A stretch of 64,000 nucleotides of DNA from Terasakiella brassicae (GCF_014641495.1 NZ_BMHV01000016.1:22556-86555), one strand, 5' to 3'. Counted from the first letter of the stretch, positions 8,376 to 18,522 are shown. Translations and numbers: made by a program. The notes: generated by a model from the letters alone, not told the origin.

Positions 8376-9788
8376 TTATCCGAAACGCAGCAGGAAGCGG
8401 ACAAACTTTTTGGTCTTCTCGCTGAATAAAGAGGGGGTAAAGAAACTGCCCGCCGCGCGTTTGGAGACTTCGCCCAAGGTGGGATAGGGCGCAATCATGG
8501 AAGCAATCGCCCCGATTTTTAGTTTTTGGCCAATCGCGAGCACCCAAACTTGAATGAGTTCCCCCGCACTTGGCCCGACAATGGAAGCGCCTAAGATCCG
8601 TCCCTTTTTGGTGGTGATGACCTTGATTAATCCGTGTGTCTTGCCTTCTGTGCGGGCGCGGTCATTTTCGCTGAAAGGCCAGCGCAGGATGCGAATCTCG
8701 CCATGTTCTTTGCGGGCGCTCTCTTCATTTAAACCGACACTGGCGAGTTCGGGGTTGCAATAGGTTACCCACGGCAAAGCGCCGTAATTGGCCTTGGCGG
8801 GCAGACGGAACAAGGCATTTCGAATGATAATGCCTGCGTCATATCCAGCCTTGTGGGTAAATTGCAAACCGCCGGTCACATCACCAATGGCGAAGATTTT
8901 TTTATTGCTGGTGCGCAGGCGCTCATCAATGCGAATGCTATGATTGTCATAGGCGACATTTGCGGCTTCCAGGTCAAGGCTATCTGCATTGACTTGACGA
9001 CCGGTGGCGACCAACAGGTGGGATCCTGTGTAAATCTCGTCTGCTGTCTTAACGACGATTTCGTCGTTCAGTTGGGTGATGCTTTCAACCGATGTCTGTT
9101 CAACGATATGAATACCGTCTTGTTGCAGGCGGCTACGGACAAAATCCACCAGTTCGGGATCATCCTTGGACATCATGTGGGAACGGATTAAAACGGTGAC
9201 GTCTGCCCCCAATTGGCGATGGGCTTGTGCCATTTCAATACCGATGGGACCGCCGCCTAAAATAATCAGATGTTTTGGTGTTTCTGTCAGATTGAAGATG
9301 GTTTCGTTGGTGAGGTAATCAACATCGTCCAATCCGTCAATCGGCGGGATAAAGGGCCGCGATCCGGTGGCGATCACAAACCGTTTGGCTTGGACGGTTT
9401 TACCATCAGCACTTAAGGTTTGCGGGCCAATAAAGCGGGCGGCCCCTTGAATGACCTGAACGCCCATGCCTTCAAACCGTTCAACGCAATCATGGGGCGC
9501 GATACCATTGATCACACCGTGGACATAATCATGGACTTTTTGGGCATCAATGGCGTTTAAGGTGGCATCTGTGCCGAAGGTGCCAGCTTCGCGGACATGC
9601 TGGGCGGCATGGGCAGCCCCGAGCAGGGCTTTGGAAGGAACGCAGCCATAATTCAGGCAATCGCCCCCCATCTTGGCTTTTTCAATCAGCACAACCTTGG
9701 CCCCCATTTGCGAAGCCCCTGCGGCAACCGACAACCCACCGGACCCGCCGCCGATAACGCAAATATCGGTTTTGATAATCTCGCTCAT
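8376..9788 (-). CDS. FAD/NAD(P)-dependent disulfide oxidoreductase, MerA/dihydrolipoamide dehydrogenase-like
   Basis: A pyridine nucleotide-disulfide oxidoreductase of 470 residues. It shows the FAD-binding GGGSGG near residue 13, the redox pair GGDCLNYGCVPSK (Cys44, Cys49), a second GxGxxG (ILGGGPIGIEMA) for NAD(P)H, and the FAD-binding FAIGDVTG. At the position of the catalytic His in lipoamide dehydrogenase (HPT) it has Tyr (APYPTLGE, about Tyr435), as in mercuric reductase. It lacks both the N-terminal HMA domain and the C-terminal Cys pair of MerA, so mercury reduction is doubtful. The start overlaps the TVP38 stop as ATGA, and this pairing is common in proteobacteria. The true substrate is unknown. 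Confidence 0.87.
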   Translation of the reverse strand: MSEIIKTDICVIGGGSGGLSVAAGASQMGAKVVLIEKAKMGGDCLNYGCVPSKALLGAAHAAQHVREAGTFGTDATLNAIDAQKVHDYVHGVINGIAPHDCVERFEGMGVQVIQGAARFIGPQTLSADGKTVQAKRFVIATGSRPFIPPIDGLDDVDYLTNETIFNLTETPKHLIILGGGPIGIEMAQAHRQLGADVTVLIRSHMMSKDDPELVDFVRSRLQQDGIHIVEQTSVESITQLNDEIVVKTADEIYTGSHLLVATGRQVNADSLDLEAANVAYDNHSIRIDERLRTSNKKIFAIGDVTGGLQFTHKAGYDAGIIIRNALFRLPAKANYGALPWVTYCNPELASVGLNEESARKEHGEIRILRWPFSENDRARTEGKTHGLIKVITTKKGRILGASIVGPSAGELIQVWVLAIGQKLKIGAIASMIAPYPTLGEVSKRAAGSFFTPSLFSEKTKKFVRFLLRFG

Positions 9789-10534
9789 TGTGCCCTCCGG
9801 TTTTTAATCTTTTTATAGATTACAGGGACCATTGCCAATGCAGCAAGGCCGATAATCGGGGTAAGGATTTGCGGGCTGAAAATAATGCTTAAATCCGGTG
9901 TTTTGCCCGCATCAAAGACAGCGCCTAAGCCACTGCCGACGGAGGCATAGACAAAAGCACCGGGGATGATGCCAAAGAACGTGCCGATGATATATGTGCG
10001 CAGCTTAACCCCTAAAAGGGCCGGAACAAGATTGACCAGCCAGAAGGGAAACAAGGGGACAAGACGTAAAACCAGCATGTAGCTTAGCGCATCTTCCTGA
10101 AAGCCTTTTTCCATACGGTTTAACGATTTGCCGACTTTGGCATGGAAAAAATCATAAAGGGCATAACGGGCCAGCAGGAAAATACCAATGGCCCCGGCGG
10201 TGGCGCCTAAGACAATATAGACAGTGGCCTCAACTGTTCCGAACAGAAACCCACCGCTTAAGGATAACCAGACTGCACCGGGCAGGGAAAACATAACCGC
10301 GACATGGTAGGCGAGAATAAAGCCGAGAATAGCCAGAATATAATGTTCCTGTGTCCAGCCTAAAATGGCTTGGCGATTGTCGCGCAAGGTATCAAAAGAA
10401 AGATAATCCGCACCGCCAAAGACAAAAAAGGCCACGAACCCGCTTGCGATAATCAACAAAGGGATAATGTGAAGCTTTTTCTTTTTCGAAGGTGGCGTGT
10501 TTTCTATTGTGTTCATTCTTATCGGCGCAGTCAT
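9785..10534 (-). CDS. TVP38/TMEM64 family inner-membrane protein
   Basis: This 249-residue polytopic protein has about six hydrophobic segments. It carries the family signature region: FSLPGAVWLSLSGGFLFG followed by LVLRLVPLFPFWLVNLVPALLGV and IGTFFGIIPGAFVYASVG. These match the TVP38/VTT (SNARE-associated, DedA-related) fold, thought to move or scramble lipids. A cytoplasmic N-terminus with KKKK precedes the first helix. It is the first gene of the operon TVP38, flavoprotein, sensor kinase, tam. The gap to divergent addB (10535-10732) holds an inverted repeat. Confidence 0.88.
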   Translation of the reverse strand: MTAPIRMNTIENTPPSKKKKLHIIPLLIIASGFVAFFVFGGADYLSFDTLRDNRQAILGWTQEHYILAILGFILAYHVAVMFSLPGAVWLSLSGGFLFGTVEATVYIVLGATAGAIGIFLLARYALYDFFHAKVGKSLNRMEKGFQEDALSYMLVLRLVPLFPFWLVNLVPALLGVKLRTYIIGTFFGIIPGAFVYASVGSGLGAVFDAGKTPDLSIIFSPQILTPIIGLAALAMVPVIYKKIKNRRAQ

Positions 10535-10656
10535 TTATGTGTCCTTGGGCTTGTTCTCTTGTCTCCTATTCTAGCGTTCTTTACAAGAGGGGCCAGTCAC
10601 GCTTGCGTGAGGGGAATGTGATTGGTGGGTCAATTCTGAAATTCAAATTCAAAATA

Positions 10657-10680
10657 CGATTATTGAGCGTAAAATAATCG
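10657..10680. promoter_or_regulatory. Inverted repeat in the TVP38/addB divergent region
   Basis: CGATTATT (10657-10664) is repeated exactly inverted as AATAATCG (10673-10680), with eight bases between. It lies 53 bases before addB and 123 bases before the TVP38 start. A transcription factor operator is possible; no known consensus is recognised. Confidence 0.35.
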
Positions 10681-10732
10681 ATGCGATGATTTCTGTCTGG
10701 ACCGCCGTTTTCTTTCCCATTACAAACATGAC

Positions 10733-13700
10733 ATGAACACAAAATCGCCAAACGTTTATAGCATTTCCCCTCATGTCTCCTTTGCCGATGCGTTGGTGCA
10801 TGGCGTTATGGAAAAATTTGGGGAAAGGCCGGAAACCTTGTCCCAAGTCACATTGTTGTTACCAACGCGGCGGGCCTGTCGCACGGTGCGTGATGCTTTT
10901 TTGCGTTATGGCGATGGCAAGGCCATGTTGTTGCCGCGTATGCAGCCGATCGGTGATCTGGATGAAGATGAACTGGCCTTGACCGGCTGGCAGGATATCG
11001 GCGGTTTAAACGCGATTAATCCAGCCATTGCCCCCTTGCGCCGTCAAATTCTTCTGACCCGTTTGATCCTTGGTTTTGAAAAAGATAAAACGACCGCCGA
11101 TCAAGCTGCACAATTGGCAAATGAGTTGGCGAGCCTGCTGGATCAAGTTCATACCGAGGGACTGAATTTCAGCGATTTACAAAGCCTTGTGCCGGAAGAT
11201 TATTCGGAACATTGGAATATTACCCTCGATTTTCTGAAAATTTTGACGGAACACTGGCCGTCTATTTTGGAAAGCGAAGGCGTGCTGGACCCGGCAGAAC
11301 GGCGCAACCGTCTGTTGGCCGCACAGCGTCAGGTGTGGGAAAAGACCCCGGCAAAACATCCGGTCATTGCCGCCGGTTCGACCGCGTCTATCCCGGCGGT
11401 GGCGGACTTGCTGGCCTGTGTGGCGCGTATGGAAAACGGCATGGTGGTTTTGCCGGGCCTTGATCGGTTTATGGCAGATGATGATTGGGATAATCTTGAT
11501 CCCAACCACCCGCAATATGGATTGCGTCAGTTGTTGCGCCATATGCGAACCGTCCCGCAAGACGTTCGCGATTGGGGGGATTTTGCCCTATCCGGGGCAC
11601 ATCCTTTGCGCGCCCGTTTGTTAAGCGAAGCCATGTTACCCGCCGCCAGCACCGATAAATGGCGAACCATGGCCCATCCCGCCCATGGTCTTTTGGCCGG
11701 GGTAGAACGTCTGGATTGCCCAACCCCGTTTGAAGAAGCCGGGGCCATTGCCCTGATGCTGCGAAACGAACTGGAATTTGCAGGCAACACAGCCGCCCTT
11801 GTTACCCCGGACCGGAACTTGGCGCGCCGTGTGGCCTCGGAATTGCGCCGATGGAATATCGAAATTGATGATTCGGCCGGTATTCCGTTGCAACATAGTC
11901 CTGTCGGGGCTTTTTTGCGTTTACTGGCCCAATGTGTTGTGGATGATTTTGCCCCGGTTGCCTTGTTGGCCCTGTGTAAACACCCCTTTAGTGCCGCAGG
12001 AATGGACAGCAAGGTTTTTCGCCGTCAGGTTCGACGGTTGGAACTTTATAGTCTGCGTGGTCCCCGTCCGACAGGCGGGCTGACCGGTTTGCGCCGTGCC
12101 TTGGAAAAACGCGAAGCCGATTGGCGCAAACGTACAAAGCGTCTCAGTGCACATCAGAAAAAGATATTGGATGAACTGAACGGTTTGCTGGATGCCTTAG
12201 ACAAAGCCTTTCATCCGTTCAGCAAAGTGATGAAGCGCAAGAAAACCGATATTCTGAAACTGGTGGAAAGCCATATCCGGGCGGCTGAACAAATGGCCAG
12301 TATAGATGTGGAAAGCGGTGCGCAACGCCTATGGGCGGGGGAAGCGGGCGAAACGTGTGCCGATTTTATCAGTGAATTGATCGAGGCCGCAAACGGGTTT
12401 GGCGAACTCGATTGTGCCAGCTATCCTGCCCTGTTTGATGCGTTGTTGGCAGGCCGCGCCGTTCGTCCTAAATTCGGGGCGCATCCGCGTCTGTCGATCC
12501 TTGGTTTGTTCGAGGCCCGTTTGCAAAAATTCGACCTTGTGGTGTTGGCCGGATTAAACGAAGGGACATGGCCACCCGATACCAACGCAAGTCCGTGGAT
12601 GAGCCGCCCGATGATGCGCGATTTCGGTTTGCCGCTGCCGGAATTTCATATCGGGCAAACTGCCCATGATTTCGCCCAGCATTTTTGTGCCCCGCGCGTG
12701 GTGATTACGCGTTCTGATCGTGTGGATGGCACACCAACGGTGCGTTCGCGCTGGTTGCGCCGTCTGGAAAACCGACTGAGTGGGACGGAACTGGCAGAGG
12801 ATTTTAAAGGCAATGCGGGTTGGCTTTCCATGCAGGCTGCCCTTGATTATGTAGCAAAAATTCAAGCGGTCGCTCCGCCCGCCCCGCGCCCGCCAGTGAG
12901 TGCGCGTCCGCGTCATCTGTATGTAACGCGTGTTGAAGAATGGATGCGTGACCCGTATGGCCTGTATGCCAAAGAAATATTAAAAATCAGGAAGCTAGAT
13001 CCGATTGATGCCGATCCCGGCGCAGCAGATTATGGTAATATTATACATGAATCATTAGAAAAATTTATGGATAAGTACCCGCGTGACCTACCGGATAACG
13101 CCGTAGAAGAACTGCGTGCGATCGGGCGGGAAGTTTTTGGTGCAGAACTGGACAATCCCGGTATCTGGGCGTTTTGGTGGCCCCGGTTTGAACGGATTTG
13201 TGACTGGTTTGTGGCACAGGAACAGGATCGTCGGGCCTTGATTGCCAAAAGTTATAGCGAGATTGAAGGCAGCCTGACGTTTGAGGCGCCGGCTGGCCCC
13301 TTTACCCTTTCTGCCAAGGCGGATCGGGTTGATCTGTTCAAGGATGGGGAAATCGCCATTATTGATTATAAAACCGGGGTCCCGCCCACCAAAAAAGAGG
13401 TGGAAGCCGGGTTTGCCCCGCAATTGCCGTTGGAAGCCGCAATTGCAATGGCAGGCGGGTTTGAACAGTTTGGCCCGCGTGATGTAAAAGAATTGGAATT
13501 CTGGCGTTTGCGTGGCGCACAAGAAGCCGGTAAACGCCAAGCGGCAACGGATAATCCGGTGCAAACGGCGGCGGATGCATTGGAAGGCTTGCAAGGACTG
13601 GTTGCGGCCTATGACCGGATCGAAGCGCCTTATGGATCGCGTCCCAATCCTGAAAATGCACCGAAATATTCTGATTATGAACATCTGGCCCGCATCAAGG

Positions 13701-13735
13701 AATGGTCCACCGCTGCGCAGGAGGGCGAGGAATGA
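10733..13735 (+). CDS. addB: Double-strand break repair protein AddB
   Basis: At 1000 residues this fits the alphaproteobacterial AddB subunit of the AddAB helicase-nuclease. The N-terminal part is an inactive helicase-like fold (LLLPTRRACRTVRDAFLRYG). The C-terminal RecB-family nuclease shows GNIIHE (about 767-772) and AIIDYKTGVPPTKKEV (about 873-888), with the metal-binding Asp and catalytic Lys. AddAB processes broken DNA ends, pauses at Chi-like sites and loads RecA. I see no N-terminal Walker A motif and no iron-sulfur cysteine set, as usual in this clade. The stop overlaps the addA start as ATGA. Confidence 0.93.
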   Translation: MNTKSPNVYSISPHVSFADALVHGVMEKFGERPETLSQVTLLLPTRRACRTVRDAFLRYGDGKAMLLPRMQPIGDLDEDELALTGWQDIGGLNAINPAIAPLRRQILLTRLILGFEKDKTTADQAAQLANELASLLDQVHTEGLNFSDLQSLVPEDYSEHWNITLDFLKILTEHWPSILESEGVLDPAERRNRLLAAQRQVWEKTPAKHPVIAAGSTASIPAVADLLACVARMENGMVVLPGLDRFMADDDWDNLDPNHPQYGLRQLLRHMRTVPQDVRDWGDFALSGAHPLRARLLSEAMLPAASTDKWRTMAHPAHGLLAGVERLDCPTPFEEAGAIALMLRNELEFAGNTAALVTPDRNLARRVASELRRWNIEIDDSAGIPLQHSPVGAFLRLLAQCVVDDFAPVALLALCKHPFSAAGMDSKVFRRQVRRLELYSLRGPRPTGGLTGLRRALEKREADWRKRTKRLSAHQKKILDELNGLLDALDKAFHPFSKVMKRKKTDILKLVESHIRAAEQMASIDVESGAQRLWAGEAGETCADFISELIEAANGFGELDCASYPALFDALLAGRAVRPKFGAHPRLSILGLFEARLQKFDLVVLAGLNEGTWPPDTNASPWMSRPMMRDFGLPLPEFHIGQTAHDFAQHFCAPRVVITRSDRVDGTPTVRSRWLRRLENRLSGTELAEDFKGNAGWLSMQAALDYVAKIQAVAPPAPRPPVSARPRHLYVTRVEEWMRDPYGLYAKEILKIRKLDPIDADPGAADYGNIIHESLEKFMDKYPRDLPDNAVEELRAIGREVFGAELDNPGIWAFWWPRFERICDWFVAQEQDRRALIAKSYSEIEGSLTFEAPAGPFTLSAKADRVDLFKDGEIAIIDYKTGVPPTKKEVEAGFAPQLPLEAAIAMAGGFEQFGPRDVKELEFWRLRGAQEAGKRQAATDNPVQTAADALEGLQGLVAAYDRIEAPYGSRPNPENAPKYSDYEHLARIKEWSTAAQEGEE

Positions 13736-16700
13736 ACGATCTTCTGGATCCCAATGTTGTGCAGCGCCAAGCATCTGATCCCAAGGCATCCGTCTGGGTG
13801 GCGGCGAATGCGGGGACCGGTAAAACCAAGGTTTTAACCGATCGTGTGTTATCGTTAATGGTGACGGGAACCAAGCCCCATCATATTTTGTGCCTGACCT
13901 TTACCAAGGCGGCTGCGGCTGAAATGTCCAACCGGATTGCTGATAAGCTGGGGCAATGGTCGGTGATGGCGGATACTGATTTGCGCGAAACACTGGGGGA
14001 ATTGTTAAGCCGTAGCCCGAGTGAAAGCGAATTTGTGCTTGCCCGTCAATTGTTTGCTCATGTGTTGGATGCACCGGGGGGCATGCAAATTCAGACGATT
14101 CATGCCTTTTGTCAGTCTTTGTTGCGTCGTTTCCCACTGGAAGCTGGATTGGCCCCGCATTTTCAGGTCATGGATGAACGCAATGCGGCGGAATTACTGA
14201 AAAAAGCACAAGATGAAGTCATGCTGGATGCCCGATTGGGGCGCACGCCGGAATTGTATGATGCCTTGCGCCTTGTTACCTCGCAAATTCACGAAACGGC
14301 CTTTCCTGAATTGATCGGGGCATTGGCGGGGGCACGTGGTCGATTGCGCCGGGTGCTGGATCATCATGGCGGGGTACGCAAACTGGTGGCGGTTCTGGCG
14401 GAGCGGATGGACCTGCAACCCGGGGATACGCCTTTGCGCATTGTGGATCAGGCCTGTGATCAACATAGTTTCGATGCATTGGGTCTGCGCGTTGCGATGG
14501 ACGCTTTGCTCAATGGCAGCAAGGGCGATATAGAACGCGGACAAATGCTGGCAAAATGGCTGAGTTCCACACAAACCGAGCGTCTGGCGTTTTTTGAGGC
14601 TTATCGCGATACGTTCCTGACAGGCAAGGGGGAGCTGCGCAAGACTTTGATCACCAAAGGGGCAGCGGCGGATAGTTTGGGGGCCATTGATGTTCTGACG
14701 GTGGAAGGCGAACGGATGTTGCGCACCGCACGCAAAGTGCGCGCAGCAGTGACCTTGCAATCCACCCATGCCTTGTTGCGGATCGGTAAATCCCTGCTGG
14801 ATTCCTATGATCGGCAAAAACGCAACCAAGCGGTGCTGGATTACGATGATTTGATCCTGAAAACCCGCGATTTATTGACCCATGAGTCAGTGCCGTGGGT
14901 TTTATATAAGCTGGATGGGGGCATCGAACATGTTTTGGTCGATGAAGCTCAGGACACCAACCCAGACCAATGGCGGGTGATTGAAGCCTTAACACAGGAA
15001 TTTTTCGTCGGTGACGGAGTCCATGATGGGGAAAACCCCCGGACAATCTTCGCCGTGGGGGATGTAAAACAGTCGATTTACAGTTTCCAAGGGGCTGATC
15101 CGGCAGAATTTGACCGGATGAAACATCTATTCGCTGATCAGGTTCCGAAATCACAACGTATCTGGCGCGAAGTGCCCATGACCATGTCGTTTCGATCGAC
15201 ACGGGCGGTGTTGCAAGCTGTTGATGCGATTTTTAAAGACCCAAGCGTGGCGCAAGGTGTCGAAATTGATGAGATTATTCGACATGATGCATGGCGTCAA
15301 GGCGATGGCGGATTGGTGGAAATCTGGCCACCGATCCGCCCGAGTGCCGCCACACCGGCGCAACCGTGGAAACCCCCGGTGGAACGTTTGCAGGTCGATA
15401 GCCCACGCGCCCGCCTTGCCAAATTAATCGCCAAGCGCATTCAAAAAATGGTTCTATCACATGAGTTGTTGGAGGCCAAAGGCCGTCCCATCCAGCCCGG
15501 GGATATCATGGTACTGGTGCGCAGACGTAGTGGTTTTGTGGAAGAACTGGTGCGTGCCTTGAAGGAACTGGATATCGCGGTGGCCGGGGTTGACCGGATG
15601 GTTCTGGGCGAACAAATCGCGGTGATGGATCTGGTGGCGTTGGGTCGGTTTTTGCTGCAACCCGATGATGATCTGCAATTGGCTTGTGTCTTGAAAGGGC
15701 CATTGCTGGGATTAAGCGACGAAGACCTGTTTGATCTTGCCTATAAACGTCCCGGTAGTTTGTGGTCCGCCTTGCGCGATAAGGCCAAAAGCGATTTGCG
15801 TTTCCATACGGCCCATAGCTATTTGGCGGATTTAATGGCGCGTACTGACTATGTCCGTCCGTTTGAATTGTTTACTTATGTGCTGACGGCCCTTGGCGGG
15901 CGGCGCAAGTTGATTGCCCGTTTGGGGGTGGAAGCCGAAGACCCGATCAATGAATTTCTGGATTTGGCCCTGAATTTTGAACGCAGCCACGCGCCTGCAC
16001 TGGAAAGTTTTCTGGCATGGCTGGAAACGGGGGATACAGAAGTTAAACGGGATCTGGAACAGGCCAGCCAGAATGCGGTGCGGGTGATGACGGTACATGG
16101 GGCGAAAGGTCTGCAAGCGCCTATTGTCTTTATGCCCGATACCATGCAGGTGCCCAGCAAAGGGTCAAAATTGTTATGGCCCTTTGATAAAGAAATGGGG
16201 ACAGAGCTGTTTATCTGGCCCCCGAAAGCGGAATTTTTTGAAGAGATTGCAAGTGCTGAAAAAGATCGCCTTGCCCAGAAACAGGATGAGGAATACCGCC
16301 GTCTGTTATATGTCGCGCTGACGCGGGCTGAAGATCGCCTTTATATCTGTGGATGGGAAACCAAGCGGGCAGCCCCGGCGCACTGTTGGTATAATCTGGC
16401 CCACGAAGGCTTGAAAGAGGTTGCAGACAAGCTGGATGATGCGTTCCTTGAATCGTGTGACGAAATCGATGAAAGCGAGATTTTGCGTCTGGTTTGCGCA
16501 CAGGAAAAAGAAGCCAAGGTGGAAAAAGGACCGGATCGCCTGAATGTGGTGATTGAATCTTTGCCGCCTTGGGCACGCGTGATGCCCAAATCAGAACCCA
16601 GCCCGCCCCGTCCCCTTGCCCCGTCCCGCCCGACCGAGATGGAACCGGCGACACGTTCGCCCTTAGGCGATGATCATGGTTATCGTTTCAAACGCGGGAA

Positions 16701-17163
16701 TATCATTCACGCCTTGTTGCAGACCTTACCGGAATTACCCGAAGGGCATCGCGAAGAAGCCGCGCGGACCTATCTGGCTGGCCCGGCGCATGGCTTAAGC
16801 ACAGTCCAGCAGGACGAGATTGCCTGTGAAACCTTGCGTGTTTTGACGGATGATGATTTGGGCCATGTGTTTGCACCGGGGTCACAGGCCGAGGTGCCGA
16901 TTGTCGGGACGGTGAATGGACGGGTGATTTCTGCGCAGGTGGACCGACTCCTGATCGGGGAGCGTGAAATTGTAATCGTTGATTACAAAACCAACCGCCC
17001 GCCGCCGCGCTCAGTTAAAAAAGTTCCGCAAATCTATATCAATCAGATGAAGGCTTACCGCGCGGCCTTGCAGGCGATTTATCCAGACAGATCGGTACGT
17101 TGCGTCCTGTTATGGACGGACACGCCAAGACTGATGGAGATACCGGAAAATATGCTGGAATAG
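13732..17163 (+). CDS. addA: Double-strand break repair helicase AddA
   Basis: The 1143 residues form a UvrD-type superfamily 1 helicase plus a C-terminal nuclease. Walker A is AANAGTGKTKVL (about 25-36), motif II is LVDEAQDTNPDQW (about 402), and later motifs include VMTVHGAKGLQAP and YVALTRAEDRLYI. The nuclease shows RGNIIHALLQTLPELP and IVIVDYKTNRPPP (about 1080-1092). I chose the ATG at 13732, which overlaps the addB stop, because residues from there match the family; an upstream in-frame ATG at 13702 lies inside addB. AddA is the ATP-driven motor of the repair complex. Confidence 0.94.
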   Translation: MNDLLDPNVVQRQASDPKASVWVAANAGTGKTKVLTDRVLSLMVTGTKPHHILCLTFTKAAAAEMSNRIADKLGQWSVMADTDLRETLGELLSRSPSESEFVLARQLFAHVLDAPGGMQIQTIHAFCQSLLRRFPLEAGLAPHFQVMDERNAAELLKKAQDEVMLDARLGRTPELYDALRLVTSQIHETAFPELIGALAGARGRLRRVLDHHGGVRKLVAVLAERMDLQPGDTPLRIVDQACDQHSFDALGLRVAMDALLNGSKGDIERGQMLAKWLSSTQTERLAFFEAYRDTFLTGKGELRKTLITKGAAADSLGAIDVLTVEGERMLRTARKVRAAVTLQSTHALLRIGKSLLDSYDRQKRNQAVLDYDDLILKTRDLLTHESVPWVLYKLDGGIEHVLVDEAQDTNPDQWRVIEALTQEFFVGDGVHDGENPRTIFAVGDVKQSIYSFQGADPAEFDRMKHLFADQVPKSQRIWREVPMTMSFRSTRAVLQAVDAIFKDPSVAQGVEIDEIIRHDAWRQGDGGLVEIWPPIRPSAATPAQPWKPPVERLQVDSPRARLAKLIAKRIQKMVLSHELLEAKGRPIQPGDIMVLVRRRSGFVEELVRALKELDIAVAGVDRMVLGEQIAVMDLVALGRFLLQPDDDLQLACVLKGPLLGLSDEDLFDLAYKRPGSLWSALRDKAKSDLRFHTAHSYLADLMARTDYVRPFELFTYVLTALGGRRKLIARLGVEAEDPINEFLDLALNFERSHAPALESFLAWLETGDTEVKRDLEQASQNAVRVMTVHGAKGLQAPIVFMPDTMQVPSKGSKLLWPFDKEMGTELFIWPPKAEFFEEIASAEKDRLAQKQDEEYRRLLYVALTRAEDRLYICGWETKRAAPAHCWYNLAHEGLKEVADKLDDAFLESCDEIDESEILRLVCAQEKEAKVEKGPDRLNVVIESLPPWARVMPKSEPSPPRPLAPSRPTEMEPATRSPLGDDHGYRFKRGNIIHALLQTLPELPEGHREEAARTYLAGPAHGLSTVQQDEIACETLRVLTDDDLGHVFAPGSQAEVPIVGTVNGRVISAQVDRLLIGEREIVIVDYKTNRPPPRSVKKVPQIYINQMKAYRAALQAIYPDRSVRCVLLWTDTPRLMEIPENMLE

Positions 17164-17185
17164 CTTTTTTATAGGCTCTGTTCAC

Positions 17186-17214
17186 TTGACGCGCAGGCGT
17201 GTCGACCTTAAATT
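17186..17214 (+). promoter_or_regulatory. Sigma-70-type promoter for trxA
   Basis: TTGACG (17186-17191) and TAAATT (17209-17214) are separated by exactly 17 bases, about 47 bases before the trxA start. This suggests trxA can be expressed apart from addAB. Confidence 0.5.
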
Positions 17215-17260
17215 CAGAGCCACGCTATTTTTTAAAGCCTTACCCAACTAGGATAAGACA

Positions 17261-17578
17261 ATGACCAAAAAGATTACAGACGACAGCTTTGATGCAGATG
17301 TCGTAAATTCCGATAAACCCGTTCTGGTCGATTTCTGGGCCGAATGGTGTGGCCCGTGTAAACAGATTGCACCGGCACTGGAAGAACTGTCCGACGAACT
17401 GGGCGGCAAAGTGACCATTGCGAAAATCAATATCGACGAAAACCCCGGTACACCGTCTAAATTCGGTGTGCGCGGTATTCCGACATTGATGTTGTTCAAA
17501 GACGGTCAGGTTGCAGCCACTAAAATCGGTGCACTGCCCAAGAACAAATTGCAGGAATGGATCGAGTCTGTCCTTTAA
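17261..17578 (+). CDS. trxA: Thioredoxin
   Basis: This 105-residue thioredoxin has the active site WCGPCK (Cys30, Cys33) and the cis-proline loop GIPT (Pro74). It is a general cytoplasmic disulfide reductant that is recycled by thioredoxin reductase and serves ribonucleotide reductase and other enzymes. The placement right after addBA is common in alphaproteobacteria. It has its own promoter-like sequence at 17186 and a strong terminator at 17604. A Shine-Dalgarno-like AGGA lies at about 17250. Confidence 0.96.
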   Translation: MTKKITDDSFDADVVNSDKPVLVDFWAEWCGPCKQIAPALEELSDELGGKVTIAKINIDENPGTPSKFGVRGIPTLMLFKDGQVAATKIGALPKNKLQEWIESVL

Positions 17579-17603
17579 GACAAATATCGATAAAATGCAC
17601 AAA

Positions 17604-17638
17604 AAAGCCGCCGGAGGTTATTTCCGTCGGCTTTTTTT
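17604..17638. terminator. Bidirectional terminator between trxA and the ABC-2 permease
   Basis: GCCG and CCGGA on the left arm (from 17607) pair with TCCG and CGGC on the right arm (to 17631), with one mismatch. A run of A precedes and seven T follow, so the hairpin can end transcription from both convergent genes. Confidence 0.8.
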
Positions 17639-17658
17639 ATATAGGTGGGTTTGGTCGG

Positions 17659-18450
17659 TTACGCTTTCAGTTTGTAGCCTGTCTTGAACATGCGATAGGA
17701 CAGGATCCATAAGAAGGTATTGACCCCGGCCATAACCAAAATACCCGTGAGGATATTACTGTCGGCATGACCGATAAAACCGGCACGGAAACCGTCGATC
17801 ATGTAGAAAAACGGGTTTAAATGCGCAAGAAATTTACCCAGTTCCGGCAAACGTTCGATGGAATAAAAGGTGCCGGACAGGAAGGATAGCGGGGTTACCA
17901 CAAAGTTGGTAACCGCTGCGATATGATCGAATTTCACCGACCAGACACCGCCAACAACCCCAAACAGGGACAGCATCAAGGCACCCATGAAACCGTGATA
18001 TAGAACAAGGGCGGCATTTTCCATGCCCATCGGGACAAACAGGCTCATGACCGCAACAATCAAGGCCCCGATGACCAGCCCGCGTGTGGTGCCGCCCATT
18101 GCAAAGGCAAAGGTCAGCTCGTGCGCGGTCAAAGGCGGCATCAGGGTATCAACGATATTGCCCTGTACCTTGGCAATCAGGATGGAGCTGGAAGTATTGG
18201 CAAAAGCATTTTGCGTAATGGCCATCATCACCAGACCGGGGGCGAGGAATTCCAGAAACGGAATGGACCCGATCTGTTCAACCGAGCGGCCCAAGGCGAG
18301 GCTGAAAACAGCAAGGAATAAGAGGGTTGTCACCAGCGGGGCAAGCAAAGTCTGGGTATAGACTTTTAAAAAGCGGCGCACTTCGCGTGAGTAAAGCGTC
18401 CACAGACCCAGCCAGTTTCCGGCATTGGGATTGACTTCAGTGGGATGCAT
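17659..18450 (-). CDS. ABC-2 type transporter permease
   Basis: The 263 residues include six predicted membrane helices. The family signature region (FLSGTFYSIERLPELGKFL followed by LNPFFYMIDGFRAGFIG) matches the YadH/NodJ-like ABC-2 permease group. Such permeases export lipids, polysaccharides or drugs and need a separate ATPase. No ATP-binding cassette gene is next to it here, so the partner must be elsewhere, if it exists. It stands between trxA and recX as a single gene. The substrate cannot be inferred. Confidence 0.85.
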   Translation of the reverse strand: MHPTEVNPNAGNWLGLWTLYSREVRRFLKVYTQTLLAPLVTTLLFLAVFSLALGRSVEQIGSIPFLEFLAPGLVMMAITQNAFANTSSSILIAKVQGNIVDTLMPPLTAHELTFAFAMGGTTRGLVIGALIVAVMSLFVPMGMENAALVLYHGFMGALMLSLFGVVGGVWSVKFDHIAAVTNFVVTPLSFLSGTFYSIERLPELGKFLAHLNPFFYMIDGFRAGFIGHADSNILTGILVMAGVNTFLWILSYRMFKTGYKLKA

Positions 18451-18522
18451 AAAGGATTCTCTTTTTGGCTAAATAAATTTATATTTGTTGTATCAGATAA
18501 ATGACTGCATTCTAAGTGAGAT

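Noticed and set aside
14194..14829. 211-codon frame antisense to addA
   Set aside because: A shadow of the helicase gene; the product is Gln/His-rich and matches nothing.
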